Positions 22,419-31,614 of a DNA stretch of 64,000 nucleotides are shown here, piece by piece. Where the stretch lies: positions 4,666,501-4,730,500 of the forward strand of contig NZ_FNTD01000004.1 in assembly GCF_900104815.1 (NCBI RefSeq). The letters are read 5' to 3'. Under the pieces are notes generated by a model. It had not been told where the DNA came from. It did no database searches and worked only from the letters and a program-made list of their open reading frames with translations. How positions within the stretch are numbered: position 1 is the stretch's first letter; every line of letters begins with the position of its first letter. This stretch comes from Streptomyces misionensis. Its GTDB lineage: Bacteria; Actinomycetota; Actinomycetes; Streptomycetales; Streptomycetaceae. The position numbers and the translations under genes are program-made.

Positions 22419-24802
22419 CCGGCCCGCACGGAAACGTCGACTCGTCGTTCTCCGGCACGGCCCGCGAGGTCGTACAGGCCCGCGACGTGCGGGGCGGGAT
22501 CCACTTCCACGCCCCGGCGGCCGATCGCGCGGCACCGCCCGTCCCGCGCCAGCTCCCCGGGGCGGGGCCGGGATTCGTCGATCGGTGCGCCGAGCGGGCG
22601 GAACTCGACCGTCTGCTCGACGACAGCGCCGGCGCACGGGTCCTGCTGGTGACCGGCACCGCGGGAGTCGGCAAGACGTCTCTCGTGCTGCACTGGTCGC
22701 ACACGGTCCGCGACCGGTTCCCGGACGGCCAGCTGTACGCCGACCTGCACGGCTACGATCCGCAGGCCCCGGTCGCCTACGAGCGGGTGCTCGAAGGATT
22801 TCTGCTCGCGCTCGGCGCCCCCGCGGACGCGGTCCACGCGGACGGCGAGTACATGGCCGCGGCCTTCCGCTCCCGGCTGGCCGGCCGCCGGCTGCTGCTG
22901 GTGCTCGACAACGCCGCCGGTGCGGCCCAGGTCAGGCCCTTGCTGCCGGGGACGCCGGGATGCCTGGCCATCGTCACCAGCCGGCACCGGCTGCCCGGCC
23001 TGACGATCCGTGAGGGGGCACGGCGCCTCACCCTGGACGTGCTCGACCGCGACGGCTCGGTCGCCCTGGTCCAGGGCGTCGTCTCCGGCTACCGGGACGG
23101 GGACGACCCCGCCCAGGTCGCCGAACTCGCCTCCCTGTGCGCGCGCCTGCCGTTGGCGCTCAGGATCGCGGCCGAGCGGGCCGCCGGACGACCGCTGATG
23201 CGTCTGGCGGATCTGATCGGCGAGTTGCGTGACGAGTCCGGACGGTGGGAAGCGCTGTCGGCAGACGGCGGTGAGGAGTCCGAGGCGGTGCGTTCCGTGT
23301 TCACATGGTCCTACCGGGCACTGCCGCAGGACGCGGCCCGGTTCTTCCGGCTGCTCGGACTGCACCCCGGCGCCGACTTCAGCGACACGGCCGCGGCGGC
23401 ACTCGCGGGGGTCGACACGCGAACCGCCCGGCGCCTGCTCGACGTCCTCGTCGCCGCGCACATGGCCGAGCAGACCGCGTCCGACCGCTTCCGCCTGCAC
23501 GACCTGCTGCGCGCCTACGCCGCCGATCAGGCGGGGCTGGAGGAGGCGCCGCAGGAGCGCGAAGAGGCTCTGCGCCGGGTGCTGACCTGGTACCTGCACA
23601 CCGCGGACGCGGTCCAGGCCAGCGTCGCACCGCGGGAGCCGCGCGTGGAACTGGTCCCCGCCGGAGCGGGGCCGCCCGCACCGCGGTTCGCCGACGCGGC
23701 GCGGGCGATGCGGTGGTACGAGGCGGAACGGGACAACCTGGTGGCCGCCGTGCGGGCGGCCGCGAGCGGCGGACTCGACCGGATCGCCTGGCAGCTGGCG
23801 GTGGTCCTGCGTGCCGTCTACATGACCAACAACCCGTTCCGGGACTGGCTCACCACCTCTCTGACCGGCCTGGAGGCCGCCCGGCGCGACGGCGATCGAG
23901 GTGCCCAGGCCGAACTCCACGAGAGCCTCGGCATGGCATACGCCCAGTCCCAGGACCTGACGGCCGCGGCGGAGCACTACGAGTCGGCACTGGCCCTGCG
24001 CCGGGAACTGCACGACACCTTCGGCGAGGCCCTGACACTCAACGGCCTGGGCCTGCTCGAACTGCGCCGGCGCAACCTCGACCGGGCGCGGGCGGCCCTC
24101 GAAGCCGGCAGGGCGCTGTTCGCGGCCCTGGACGACCGGTTCTGGGAGCCCCGAGTGGCGGTCAACCTCGCGGAGGTGGAACTGGAACTCGGGCACCCGG
24201 GGAACACGACCGGACCGCTGCGCCGCGGGATCGAGGTGTTCAGGGCCCACGGCGACCGACGCGCCGAGGGCAACGCCCTCAGGCTCCTCGTCGCGGCGGA
24301 ACTCGACAGCGGGCACGCGGACGCCGCGCTGGCACACGCGGAGCAGGCCATGGCGATCGCCACCGAGATCCGCAGCGCGGCCACCGAGGCCTACTGGCTG
24401 CTGGCACTGGGCGACGCCCAACGCGCCACCGGGCAGCCCGCCCGGGCGCAGGACTCCTACCGGCGCGCCGCCGCGCTCCAGGAAGAACTCGGCGACCGCG
24501 CCCGCCAGGCCGCCGCCTGGGACGGCCTCGGCCAGGCATGTCTGCAACTGGGCCGCGCGGAGGAGGCGGCGGACTGCCACCGCCGGGCAGCGGAGACCTT
24601 CCGGGACCTGCGTCTGCCGTGGGAGACGGCACGGACACTGGCGCACCTGGCCCTGGCCCTGGACCACCTCCCGGCGCCCCAGGAGGCAGCCGACGTGCGG
24701 GCCCGGGCACTCGGCCTGCTCACGGAATTCGCCGACCGACGGGCCCTACGGCTGCGGGACAGCCTGGTGCGCCGTTCACCGCCCGGCGACACGCCCCCGT
24801 GA
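22415..24802 (+). CDS. NB-ARC/TPR (STAND, NLR-like) ATPase with N-terminal amyloid-like motif
   Basis: This is a 795-residue STAND protein. Residues 1-35 carry a short Gly/Val-rich motif (FSGTAREVVQARDVRGGIHF) that resembles the RHIM/BASS amyloid-signalling type. The P-loop GTAGVGKTSL starts at residue 81, followed by RLLLVLDNA (Walker B), IVTSRHRLPGL (sensor), CARLPLALRIAAERA (GLPLA-like motif) and a winged-helix region. From about residue 400, TPR-like helices repeat to the C-terminus (for example DRARQAAAWDGLGQACLQLGRAEEAADCHRRAAETF). No DNA-binding SARP domain is present, so it is not an AfsR-type regulator. It is coupled to the DUF6879 gene. It may be a signal-activated oligomerising switch. 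Confidence 0.88.
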   Translation: MTGPHGNVDSSFSGTAREVVQARDVRGGIHFHAPAADRAAPPVPRQLPGAGPGFVDRCAERAELDRLLDDSAGARVLLVTGTAGVGKTSLVLHWSHTVRDRFPDGQLYADLHGYDPQAPVAYERVLEGFLLALGAPADAVHADGEYMAAAFRSRLAGRRLLLVLDNAAGAAQVRPLLPGTPGCLAIVTSRHRLPGLTIREGARRLTLDVLDRDGSVALVQGVVSGYRDGDDPAQVAELASLCARLPLALRIAAERAAGRPLMRLADLIGELRDESGRWEALSADGGEESEAVRSVFTWSYRALPQDAARFFRLLGLHPGADFSDTAAAALAGVDTRTARRLLDVLVAAHMAEQTASDRFRLHDLLRAYAADQAGLEEAPQEREEALRRVLTWYLHTADAVQASVAPREPRVELVPAGAGPPAPRFADAARAMRWYEAERDNLVAAVRAAASGGLDRIAWQLAVVLRAVYMTNNPFRDWLTTSLTGLEAARRDGDRGAQAELHESLGMAYAQSQDLTAAAEHYESALALRRELHDTFGEALTLNGLGLLELRRRNLDRARAALEAGRALFAALDDRFWEPRVAVNLAEVELELGHPGNTTGPLRRGIEVFRAHGDRRAEGNALRLLVAAELDSGHADAALAHAEQAMAIATEIRSAATEAYWLLALGDAQRATGQPARAQDSYRRAAALQEELGDRARQAAAWDGLGQACLQLGRAEEAADCHRRAAETFRDLRLPWETARTLAHLALALDHLPAPQEAADVRARALGLLTEFADRRALRLRDSLVRRSPPGDTPP

Positions 24803-24860
24803 CCACGCCCGCCCCGGCCCGACCAGCCCCCGCTCGTCCCGCCCCGTCGGCCCGTTCTCG

Positions 24861-24866
24861 TAGTCT
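24861..24866 (+). promoter_or_regulatory. -10 element giving a likely leaderless murB transcript
   Basis: TAGTCT lies seven bases before the GTG start of murB and there is no ribosome site in the gap. This is the usual arrangement of leaderless actinobacterial genes. No clear -35 is visible. Confidence 0.5.
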
Positions 24867-24873
24867 TGGGGCC

Positions 24874-25929
24874 GTGCACGTACTCCACGACGCCCCCCTC
24901 GCCCCGCTCACCACCTTCCGGCTCGGTGGGCCCGCCACGCGGTTGGTGACCGCCGGGACCGATGCCGAGGTGATCGACGCCGTACGGGAGGCCGACGACA
25001 GCGGGACCCCCCTGCTGATCATCGGCGGCGGGTCGAACCTGGTCATCGGGGACAAGGGGTTCGACGGGACCGCGCTGCGGATCGCCACCCGGGGGGTGGA
25101 GCTGCGCGGCACGACCCTGGAGCTGGCGGCCGGTGAGGTGTGGAGCGACGCCGTCGCCCGCAGCGTGGAGGCCGGGCTCGCCGGCATCGAGTGCCTGGCC
25201 GGTATCCCCGGGTCGGCGGGCGCCACGCCGATCCAGAACGTGGGGGCGTACGGCCAGGAGGTCTCCGCCACCATCTCCGAGGTGATCGCCTACGACCGCC
25301 GCGCCGGCGAGACGGTCACCCTCACCAACGAGGAGTGCGCCTTCTCGTACCGCCACAGCCGCTTCAAGGCCGACCCCGAGCGGTACGTCGTGCTGCGCGT
25401 CCGCTTCGAGCTGGAGGACGCGGGCGGGCTGTCCGCGCCGGTCAAGTACGCGGAGACGGCCCGGACGCTCGGCGTCGAGCCCGGGGACCGGGTGCCGCTC
25501 GCCCAGGCCCGCGAGACGGTGCTGAAGCTGCGGGCGGGCAAGGGCATGGTCCTCGACGCCGAGGACCACGACACCTGGTCGGCCGGTTCCTTCTTCACCA
25601 ACCCGATCCTCACCGAGGAGCGGTTCACGGCGTTCCGGGCACGCGTGCGCGAGCGGCTCGGCGCGGACGTCGAGCCGCCCGCCTACCCGGCGGGAGAAGG
25701 CCGTACGAAGACCTCCGCGGCCTGGCTGATCGACAAGGCCGGCTACACCAAGGGGTACGGCACCGGGCCCGCCCGCATCTCCACCAAGCACACCCTCGCC
25801 CTCACCAACCGCGGCGAGGCCACCACCGAGGACCTGCTCGCCCTCGCCCGCGAGGTCGTCGCCGGGGTGCGCGAGGCCTTCGGGATCACCCTCGTCAACG
25901 AGCCGGTGATGGTGGGCGTCGGCCTGTAG
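24874..25929 (+). CDS. murB: UDP-N-acetylenolpyruvoylglucosamine reductase
   Basis: This is a 351-residue flavoenzyme that reduces UDP-GlcNAc-enolpyruvate to UDP-MurNAc in the cytoplasm, the second committed step of peptidoglycan synthesis. The FAD domain shows TPLLIIGGGSNLVIGDKGFDG and GIECLAGIPGSAGATPIQNVGAYGQE. The catalytic serine lies in WSAGSFFTNP; YRHSRFK and LVNEPVMVGVGL complete the active site. The GTG at 24874 matches the normal N-terminus (MHVLHDAPLAPLTTFRLGGPA), and TAGTCT seven bases upstream suggests a leaderless message. The upstream Pro-rich extension is not expected in the family. Confidence 0.96.
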   Translation: MHVLHDAPLAPLTTFRLGGPATRLVTAGTDAEVIDAVREADDSGTPLLIIGGGSNLVIGDKGFDGTALRIATRGVELRGTTLELAAGEVWSDAVARSVEAGLAGIECLAGIPGSAGATPIQNVGAYGQEVSATISEVIAYDRRAGETVTLTNEECAFSYRHSRFKADPERYVVLRVRFELEDAGGLSAPVKYAETARTLGVEPGDRVPLAQARETVLKLRAGKGMVLDAEDHDTWSAGSFFTNPILTEERFTAFRARVRERLGADVEPPAYPAGEGRTKTSAAWLIDKAGYTKGYGTGPARISTKHTLALTNRGEATTEDLLALAREVVAGVREAFGITLVNEPVMVGVGL

Positions 25930-25938
25930 GGCCCGTGA

Positions 25939-26979
25939 TCAGGCCGGCGGGCGCGTCAGCCAGTCGTCCACGCCCGCCAGCAGCCGTGCCTTGACGTCCG
26001 CGGGGGCGGCCGAGCCGCGCACCGACTGGCGGGCCAGCTCCGCCAGCTCCGGGTCCGAGAAGCCGTGCACATGGCGGGCGATCTCGTACTGCGCGGCCAG
26101 CCGGGAGCCGAACAGCAGCGGGTCGTCGGCGCCCAGCGCCATCGGGACACCGGCGTCGAAGAAGGTGCGCAGCGGCACGTCCGCCGGCTTCTCGTACACC
26201 CCGAGCGCCACATTGGACGCCGGGCACACCTCGCACGTCACCTGGCGGTCGGCCAGCCGCTTCAGCAGCCTCGGGTCCTCGGCCGCCCGTACCCCGTGCC
26301 CGATCCGCGCCGCGTGCAGATCGTCCAGGCAGTCCCGCACCGACGCCGGGCCGGTCAGCTCGCCGCCGTGCGGGGCCGACAGCAGGCCGCCCTCCCGCGC
26401 GATGTGGAAGGCCCGGTCGAAGTCCCGCGCCATGCCCCGCCGTTCGTCGTTGGACAGCCCGAAGCCCACCACGCCCCGGTCCGCGTACCGCACCGCGAGC
26501 CGGGCCAGGGTGCGGGCGTCCAGCGGGTGCTTCATCCGGTTCGCGGCCACCAGCACCCGCATCCCGAGCCCGGTCTCCCGCGAGGTGCTCTCCACCGCGT
26601 CCAGGATGATCTCCAGCGTCGGGATCAGCCCGCCGAGCCGGGGCGCGTACGACGTCGGGTCCACCTGGATCTCCAACCAGCCCGAGCCGTCCCGCAGATC
26701 CTCCTGGGCGGCCTCCCGCACCAGGCGCCGGATGTCCTCCGGCTCGCGCAGACAGGAGCGCGCCGCGTCGTACAGCCGCTGGAAGCGGAACCAGCCCCGC
26801 TCGTCCGTCGCCCTGAGTTTCGGCGGCTCCCCGCTGGTCAACGCCTCCGTCAGCGTCTCGGGCAGCCGTACGCCGTGCTTGTCGGCCAGTTCCAGTACGG
26901 TGCCCGGCCGCATCGAGCCGGTGAAATGCAGGTGCAGATGGGCCTTCGGCAGCTCAGAGAGATCACGTACGCGCTCCAT
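25939..26979 (-). CDS. Adenosine deaminase family protein
   Basis: A 346-residue TIM-barrel deaminase. The metal motif LPKAHLHLHFTGSM, the proton-relay HGGELTG, GHGVRAAEDPRLL, and VPMALGADDPLLFG (catalytic Asp) match adenosine/aminodeoxyfutalosine deaminases. It likely hydrolyses adenosine or a related purine to the keto form. The conserved position between murB and the aminotransferase in Streptomyces supports a housekeeping role. Other family members act on aminofutalosine in menaquinone synthesis, so the substrate is not settled. ATG 26979 is chosen; a GTG six codons upstream is possible. Confidence 0.88.
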   Translation of the reverse strand: MERVRDLSELPKAHLHLHFTGSMRPGTVLELADKHGVRLPETLTEALTSGEPPKLRATDERGWFRFQRLYDAARSCLREPEDIRRLVREAAQEDLRDGSGWLEIQVDPTSYAPRLGGLIPTLEIILDAVESTSRETGLGMRVLVAANRMKHPLDARTLARLAVRYADRGVVGFGLSNDERRGMARDFDRAFHIAREGGLLSAPHGGELTGPASVRDCLDDLHAARIGHGVRAAEDPRLLKRLADRQVTCEVCPASNVALGVYEKPADVPLRTFFDAGVPMALGADDPLLFGSRLAAQYEIARHVHGFSDPELAELARQSVRGSAAPADVKARLLAGVDDWLTRPPA

Positions 26980-27055
26980 TCCCAGATGCTGCCTCACTCA
27001 CCCGGTGTCCCGGTAGCCGTTTCCCCGGTCGAGGTCTTGCTCGCACAAACGAACG

Positions 27056-27087
27056 GGGCCCACCTACGGATATCCGCAGGTGGGCCC
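27056..27087 (-). terminator. Terminator of the aminotransferase gene
   Basis: Inverted repeat GGGCCCACCT (27056-27065) and AGGTGGGCCC (27078-27087), with a second short stem inside. On the minus strand it is followed by GTTCGTTTG, a broken T tract. Confidence 0.75.
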
Positions 27088-27108
27088 TCCATGCGCGAGG
27101 GGCGGACG

Positions 27109-28335
27109 TCAGTCCCGCGCCTCCGCCAGCAGCTTCTGGATCCGGCTCACGCCCTCCACCAGGTCCTCGTCACCGAGCGCGTACGAAAGCCGCAGGTAGC
27201 CCGGCGTGCCGAAGGCCTCACCCGGGACGACCGCGACCTCGGCCTCCTCCAGGATCAGCGCGGCCAGCTCGACCGTGTCCTGCGGGCGCTTGCCGCGGAT
27301 CTCCTTGCCGATCAGCGCCTTGACCGACGGGTAGGCGTAGAAGGCGCCCTCGGGCTCCGGGCAGAACACGCCGTCGATCTCGTTGAGCATCCGCACGATG
27401 GTCCGGCGGCGCCGGTCGAAGGCCTCCCGCATCTTCGCCACGGCCTCCAGGTCACCGGAGACGGCGGCCAGCGCGGCGGCCTGGGCCACGTTGGAGACGT
27501 TCGAGGTGGCGTGCGACTGGAGGTTGGTCGCGGCCTTGACGACGTCCTTGGGGCCGATCACCCAGCCCACGCGCCAGCCGGTCATGGCGTACGTCTTCGC
27601 CACGCCGTTGACCACGATGCACTTGTCGCGCAGCTCGGGCAGCAGCGCCGGCAGCGAGACGGAGACCGCGTCGCCGTAGACCAGGTGCTCGTAGATCTCG
27701 TCGGTGAGCACCCACAGGCCGTGCTCCAGCGCCCAGCGGCCGATCGCCTCCGTCTCGGCCTCGGAGTACACCGCGCCGGTCGGGTTGGACGGGGAGACGA
27801 ACAGGACGACCTTCGTCTTCTCCGTGCGCGCCGCCTCCAGCTGCTCGACGGAGACCCGGTAGCCGGTGGTCTCGTCGGCCACGACCTCCACCGGGACGCC
27901 GCCCGCGAGGCGGATCGACTCCGGGTAGGTGGTCCAGTACGGCGCCGGGACGATGACCTCGTCGCCCGGGTCGAGGATCGCGGCGAACGCCTCGTAGATG
28001 GCCTGCTTGCCGCCGTTGGTGACCAGGACCTGGGAGACGTCGGGCTCCCAGCCGGAGTCGCGCAGCGTCTTCGCGGCGATCGCGGCCTTCAGCTCGGGCA
28101 GGCCGCCGGCCGGCGTGTACCGGTGGAACTTCGGGTTCTTGCAGGCCTCGATCGCGGCCTCGACGATGTAGTCCGGGGTGGGGAAGTCGGGCTCACCGGC
28201 GCCGAAGCCGATCACCGGTCGCCCGGCGGCCTTCAGGGCCTTGGCCTTGGCGTCCACGGCGAGGGTGGCGGACTCGGAGATCGCGCCGACTCGGGCGGAG
28301 ACCCGGCGCTCGGTGGGAGGGGTTGCAGCGCTCAT
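27109..28335 (-). CDS. aspC: Pyridoxal phosphate-dependent aspartate aminotransferase
   Basis: A 408-residue class I aminotransferase (subgroup I-gamma, as in Thermus AspC). [52 protein letters not shown] and the PLP lysine in [14 protein letters not shown] are present, with the C-terminal arginine in YLRLSYA binding substrate carboxylate. It exchanges amino groups between aspartate and 2-oxoglutarate. ATG 28335 gives the usual N-terminus. It has its own terminator and lies divergent from tRNA-Trp. In S. coelicolor the same gene neighbours secE (from memory). Confidence 0.93.
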   Translation of the reverse strand: MSAATPPTERRVSARVGAISESATLAVDAKAKALKAAGRPVIGFGAGEPDFPTPDYIVEAAIEACKNPKFHRYTPAGGLPELKAAIAAKTLRDSGWEPDVSQVLVTNGGKQAIYEAFAAILDPGDEVIVPAPYWTTYPESIRLAGGVPVEVVADETTGYRVSVEQLEAARTEKTKVVLFVSPSNPTGAVYSEAETEAIGRWALEHGLWVLTDEIYEHLVYGDAVSVSLPALLPELRDKCIVVNGVAKTYAMTGWRVGWVIGPKDVVKAATNLQSHATSNVSNVAQAAALAAVSGDLEAVAKMREAFDRRRRTIVRMLNEIDGVFCPEPEGAFYAYPSVKALIGKEIRGKRPQDTVELAALILEEAEVAVVPGEAFGTPGYLRLSYALGDEDLVEGVSRIQKLLAEARD

Positions 28336-28596
28336 GGAGCCCATGGTTCCAGACCGGAAATGTCCCGGGCACACGGGTTTCACAGACTGAACATCGAGGG
28401 GTCGAGGCGTGAACAGGGATCCGAATCCGGCCCCCGGCCTGGACGATCTTCGGTCCGTGGGCCCCGGACGGCCACTTTCTGTTCGACGCCGGGCGCCGGA
28501 CCACGTACACTCTCACCTCGTTGGCCTCCAGCGGCCACCGCCGCGGTCGGTGCACACCGAGCACCCGGCCGGATGCGGTACGTTGGGGACACACAA

Positions 28597-28669
28597 AGGG
28601 TCGTAGCTCAATTGGTAGAGCACCGGTCTCCAAAACCGGCGGTTGGGGGTTCAAGTCCCTCCGGCCCTG
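28597..28669 (+). tRNA. tRNA-Trp (CCA)
   Basis: A 73-nt tRNA. The acceptor arm AGGGTCG (28597-28603) pairs with CGGCCCT (28662-28668) with one T-G pair, discriminator G28669. The anticodon CCA is at 28630-28632 in the loop between CCGGT and ACCGG. The T arm is GGGGG-TTCAAGT-CCCTC. It lies just upstream of secE, the usual actinobacterial order. Confidence 0.96.
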
Positions 28670-28775
28670 CTACACACACCGCCAGGATGTGTGCGCATGT
28701 ACGTACAGCAATGCACCGCCGTGCGGCTCAGAAACCGGGCGCGGCACGGCCACGACCCGGGATCAGGTGAGGACT

Positions 28776-29060
28776 ATGACGGACGCCGTGGGCTCCATCG
28801 ACACGCCTGATGCCCGAGACGAAGTGCCCGAGTCCAAGAAGGCACGCAAGGGCGGCAAGCGCGCCAAGAAGGGCCCGCTGAAGCGCCTGGCCACCTTCTA
28901 CCGCCAGATCGTCGCGGAGCTCCGCAAGGTCGTCTGGCCGACGCGGAACCAGCTGACGTCGTACACCACCGTGGTGATCTTCTTCGTCGCCATCATGATC
29001 GCGCTGGTGACCGTGATTGACTATGGGCTCAACCACGCCGCCAAGTACGTCTTCGGCTGA
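28776..29060 (+). CDS. secE: Preprotein translocase subunit SecE
   Basis: This 94-residue SecE is the essential single-helix stabiliser of the SecYEG channel. The lysine-rich cytoplasmic N-terminus ([14 protein letters not shown]) is followed by the amphipathic helix with [20 protein letters not shown] and one membrane helix ([20 protein letters not shown]). The core WPTRNQ motif is the SecE signature. ATG 28776 has GGTGAGGA upstream. The gene lies 80 bases before nusG and is presumably cotranscribed with it. Confidence 0.96.
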   Translation: MTDAVGSIDTPDARDEVPESKKARKGGKRAKKGPLKRLATFYRQIVAELRKVVWPTRNQLTSYTTVVIFFVAIMIALVTVIDYGLNHAAKYVFG

Positions 29061-29140
29061 GCCAAGAGCGAAGGGCGCCGTGGCACCGGCGCCCGTTTTC
29101 GCATGTTCCACCCCTATGTATCCAGGAAGAAGCAGCCATC

Positions 29141-30016
29141 GTGTCTGACCCGAACCTGAACGACGACGCCACCGAGTCTCGCGGGAACGCTGCCGAGATG
29201 GTGGACGACGAGCTCGACATCGTCGAGGGCGCGGACGAGCAGGACGAGTTCGAGGCTGCCGAGGCCGAGGCGGGCGAGCCGGCCGAGGAGGCCGCGCTGC
29301 ACACCGAGGACGCGGACGACGCGGACGAGGACGAGGAAGCCGAGGAGGACGGCGAGGACGCCGCCGCCGAGGCCGCCGAGGAGGAGCCCGCGGCTCCGGT
29401 CGACCCGGTCCAGGCCCTGCGCGAGGAACTGCGCACCCTGCCCGGCGAGTGGTACGTCATCCACACCTACGCCGGCTACGAGAACCGCGTGAAGACCAAC
29501 CTGGAGCAGCGCGCCGTCTCGCTGAACGTCGAGGACTACATCTTCCAGGCCGAGGTGCCGCAGGAAGAGGTCGTCCAGATCAAGAACGGCGACCGCAAGA
29601 CGATCAAGCAGAACAAGCTGCCCGGTTACGTCCTGGTCCGCATGGACCTGACGAACGAGTCCTGGGGCGTCGTCCGCAACACCCCGGGCGTCACCGGCTT
29701 CGTCGGCAACGCCTACGACCCGTACCCGCTGACCCTGGACGAGATCGTCAAGATGCTCGCCCCGGAGGCCGAGGAGAAGGCCGCCCGCGAGGCCGCCGAG
29801 GCCGAGGGCAAGCCCGCCCCGCAGCGCAAGGTCGAGGTCCAGGTGCTGGACTTCGAGGTCGGCGACTCGGTCACCGTCACCGACGGCCCGTTCGCCACCC
29901 TCCAGGCGACCATCAACGAGATCAACGCCGACTCCAAGAAGGTCAAGGGCCTGGTGGAGATCTTCGGCCGCGAGACCCCGGTCGAGCTTTCCTTCGACCA
30001 GATCCAGAAGAACTAG
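29141..30016 (+). CDS. nusG: Transcription termination/antitermination factor NusG
   Basis: A 291-residue NusG. The first 85 residues or so are a long acidic extension (runs of Glu, Asp and Ala) typical of Streptomyces. The NGN domain follows ([23 protein letters not shown], then [30 protein letters not shown]). The C-terminal KOW domain is [21 protein letters not shown]. It binds RNA polymerase and links it to Rho or ribosomes. GTG 29141 is preceded by GGAAGAAG. A strong terminator separates it from rplK. Confidence 0.97.
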   Translation: MSDPNLNDDATESRGNAAEMVDDELDIVEGADEQDEFEAAEAEAGEPAEEAALHTEDADDADEDEEAEEDGEDAAAEAAEEEPAAPVDPVQALREELRTLPGEWYVIHTYAGYENRVKTNLEQRAVSLNVEDYIFQAEVPQEEVVQIKNGDRKTIKQNKLPGYVLVRMDLTNESWGVVRNTPGVTGFVGNAYDPYPLTLDEIVKMLAPEAEEKAAREAAEAEGKPAPQRKVEVQVLDFEVGDSVTVTDGPFATLQATINEINADSKKVKGLVEIFGRETPVELSFDQIQKN

Positions 30017-30043
30017 TTCTCTCTGGACCTATCGCTTCCGGCC

Positions 30044-30087
30044 AGGTCAGACGGGCTGTCACAGCCCGTCTGACCTGCTCGGTTTTT
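30044..30087 (+). terminator. Rho-independent terminator between nusG and rplK
   Basis: A perfect 15-bp stem AGGTCAGACGGGCTG (30044-30058) and CAGCCCGTCTGACCT (30062-30076), three-base loop, then GCTCGG and five T (30083-30087). This is the clearest intrinsic terminator in the window. Confidence 0.93.
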
Positions 30088-30113
30088 GGCCGCGCATCTA
30101 TACCCGTTATCGT
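30086..30113 (+). promoter_or_regulatory. Candidate promoter of rplK-rplA
   Basis: TTGGCC (30086-30091), a 16-base spacer and TATCGT (30108-30113). It begins at the end of the nusG terminator and would give a leader of about 65 bases for rplK. Confidence 0.4.
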
Positions 30114-30185
30114 TGTGCGGTATGCCTGCATCTGGGTTGGTCCCCGGGAGTAGGCAGGACCCGAATCGAAAGGACCCGGAGAGCT

Positions 30186-30620
30186 ATGCCTCCCAAGAAG
30201 AAGAAGGTCACGGGGCTCATCAAGCTCCAGATCCAGGCCGGTGCCGCCAACCCGGCTCCGCCGGTCGGCCCGGCGCTGGGTCAGCACGGCGTCAACATCA
30301 TGGAGTTCTGCAAGGCCTACAACGCCGCGACCGAGTCGCAGCGTGGCTGGGTCATCCCCGTGGAGATCACGGTCTACGAGGACCGCTCCTTCACCTTCGT
30401 CACCAAGACGCCGCCGGCCGCCAAGATGATCCTCAAGGCCGCGGGTGTGGAGAAGGGCTCCGGCGAGCCGCACAAGACCAAGGTCGCCAAGATCACCGAG
30501 GCGCAGGTCCGCGAGATCGCCCAGACCAAGATGCCCGACCTGAACGCGAACGACCTGGACGCCGCGGCGAAGATCATCGCCGGCACCGCGCGCTCCATGG
30601 GCGTCACGGTCGAGGGCTGA
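30186..30620 (+). CDS. rplK: 50S ribosomal protein L11
   Basis: A 144-residue L11. The N-terminal domain carries the proline-rich [26 protein letters not shown], which binds the GTPase-associated 23S rRNA. The C-terminal rRNA-binding domain ends [11 protein letters not shown]. This is the site of thiostrepton action and of RelA activation. ATG 30186 follows GGAGAG. rplA begins 100 bases downstream in the same operon. No unusual residues are seen. Confidence 0.97.
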   Translation: MPPKKKKVTGLIKLQIQAGAANPAPPVGPALGQHGVNIMEFCKAYNAATESQRGWVIPVEITVYEDRSFTFVTKTPPAAKMILKAAGVEKGSGEPHKTKVAKITEAQVREIAQTKMPDLNANDLDAAAKIIAGTARSMGVTVEG

Positions 30621-30720
30621 CCCCACCACCAGCAGGTAATGCGGCCGTGACCGGTCGCACGTGGCAGGGCCTGCTCGGCCCAGGGACCACGACTCCTTTC
30701 AGAACACACAGGAGCAAGTT

Positions 30721-31446
30721 GTGAGCAAGCGCAGCAAGGCTCTCCGCGCTGCGGACGCCAAGATCGACCGGGAGAAGCTGTACGCCCCGCTCGAGGCCGT
30801 CCGTCTCGCCAAGGAGACCTCCACGACCAAGTTCGACGGCACCGTCGAGGTCGCCTTCCGTCTGGGTGTCGACCCGCGCAAGGCCGACCAGATGGTCCGT
30901 GGCACCGTGAACCTTCCGCACGGCACCGGTAAGACCGCCCGGGTCCTGGTCTTCGCGACCGGTGACCGTGCCGAGGCCGCGCGTGCCGCGGGCGCCGACA
31001 TCGTCGGTGCCGACGAGCTGATCGACGAGGTCTCGAAGGGCCGCCTGGACTTCGACGCCGTCGTCGCCACCCCGGACCTCATGGGCAAGGTCGGCCGCCT
31101 CGGCCGCGTCCTCGGCCCCCGTGGTCTGATGCCGAACCCGAAGACCGGCACCGTCACCCCCGACGTGGCCAAGGCCGTCACCGACATCAAGGGCGGCAAG
31201 ATCGAGTTCCGCGTCGACAAGCACTCGAACCTGCACTTCATCATCGGCAAGGTGTCCTTCGACGACACCAAGCTGGTGGAGAACTACGGCGCCGCGCTGG
31301 AGGAGATCCTCCGTCTGAAGCCGTCCGCCGCCAAGGGTCGCTACATCAAGAAGGCCGCCATCACCACCACGATGGGCCCCGGCATCCAGGTCGACCCGAA
31401 CCGCACCCGCAACCTCCTCGTCGAGGAGGACCCGGCCGCCGTCTGA
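30721..31446 (+). CDS. rplA: 50S ribosomal protein L1
   Basis: A 241-residue L1. It begins [21 protein letters not shown] and contains [38 protein letters not shown] and [21 protein letters not shown], all family signatures. L1 builds the ribosomal stalk near the E site and can repress its own operon by binding the mRNA leader. GTG 30721 follows CACAGGAG; a longer frame upstream overlaps the presumed leader and was rejected. A terminator follows at 31491-31533. Confidence 0.97.
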   Translation: MSKRSKALRAADAKIDREKLYAPLEAVRLAKETSTTKFDGTVEVAFRLGVDPRKADQMVRGTVNLPHGTGKTARVLVFATGDRAEAARAAGADIVGADELIDEVSKGRLDFDAVVATPDLMGKVGRLGRVLGPRGLMPNPKTGTVTPDVAKAVTDIKGGKIEFRVDKHSNLHFIIGKVSFDDTKLVENYGAALEEILRLKPSAAKGRYIKKAAITTTMGPGIQVDPNRTRNLLVEEDPAAV

Positions 31447-31490
31447 GCCTCCCGCTCACCCGGTAGCCGCGTCCGGTACGCGTGACTGAA

Positions 31491-31533
31491 GGGCGGGCCC
31501 CGCAACCTTTCGAGGTGCGGGGCCCGTCCTTTT
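31491..31533 (+). terminator. Rho-independent terminator after rplA
   Basis: A 14-bp stem (31491-31504 with 31516-31529, one G-T wobble) with an 11-base loop and then TTTT (31530-31533). Confidence 0.88.
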
Positions 31534-31614
31534 CCGTGTACGAGCTGATCGTCGTACGACTGTCAGGGGCCGGGTCTAGGCTGCGGACAGACCATTCACA
31601 GGGGGAGGACGCGA

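Noticed and set aside
22415..24802. AfsR/SARP-type regulator
   Set aside because: The NB-ARC and TPR regions fit, but there is no N-terminal OmpR-like DNA-binding or BTAD domain before the P-loop.
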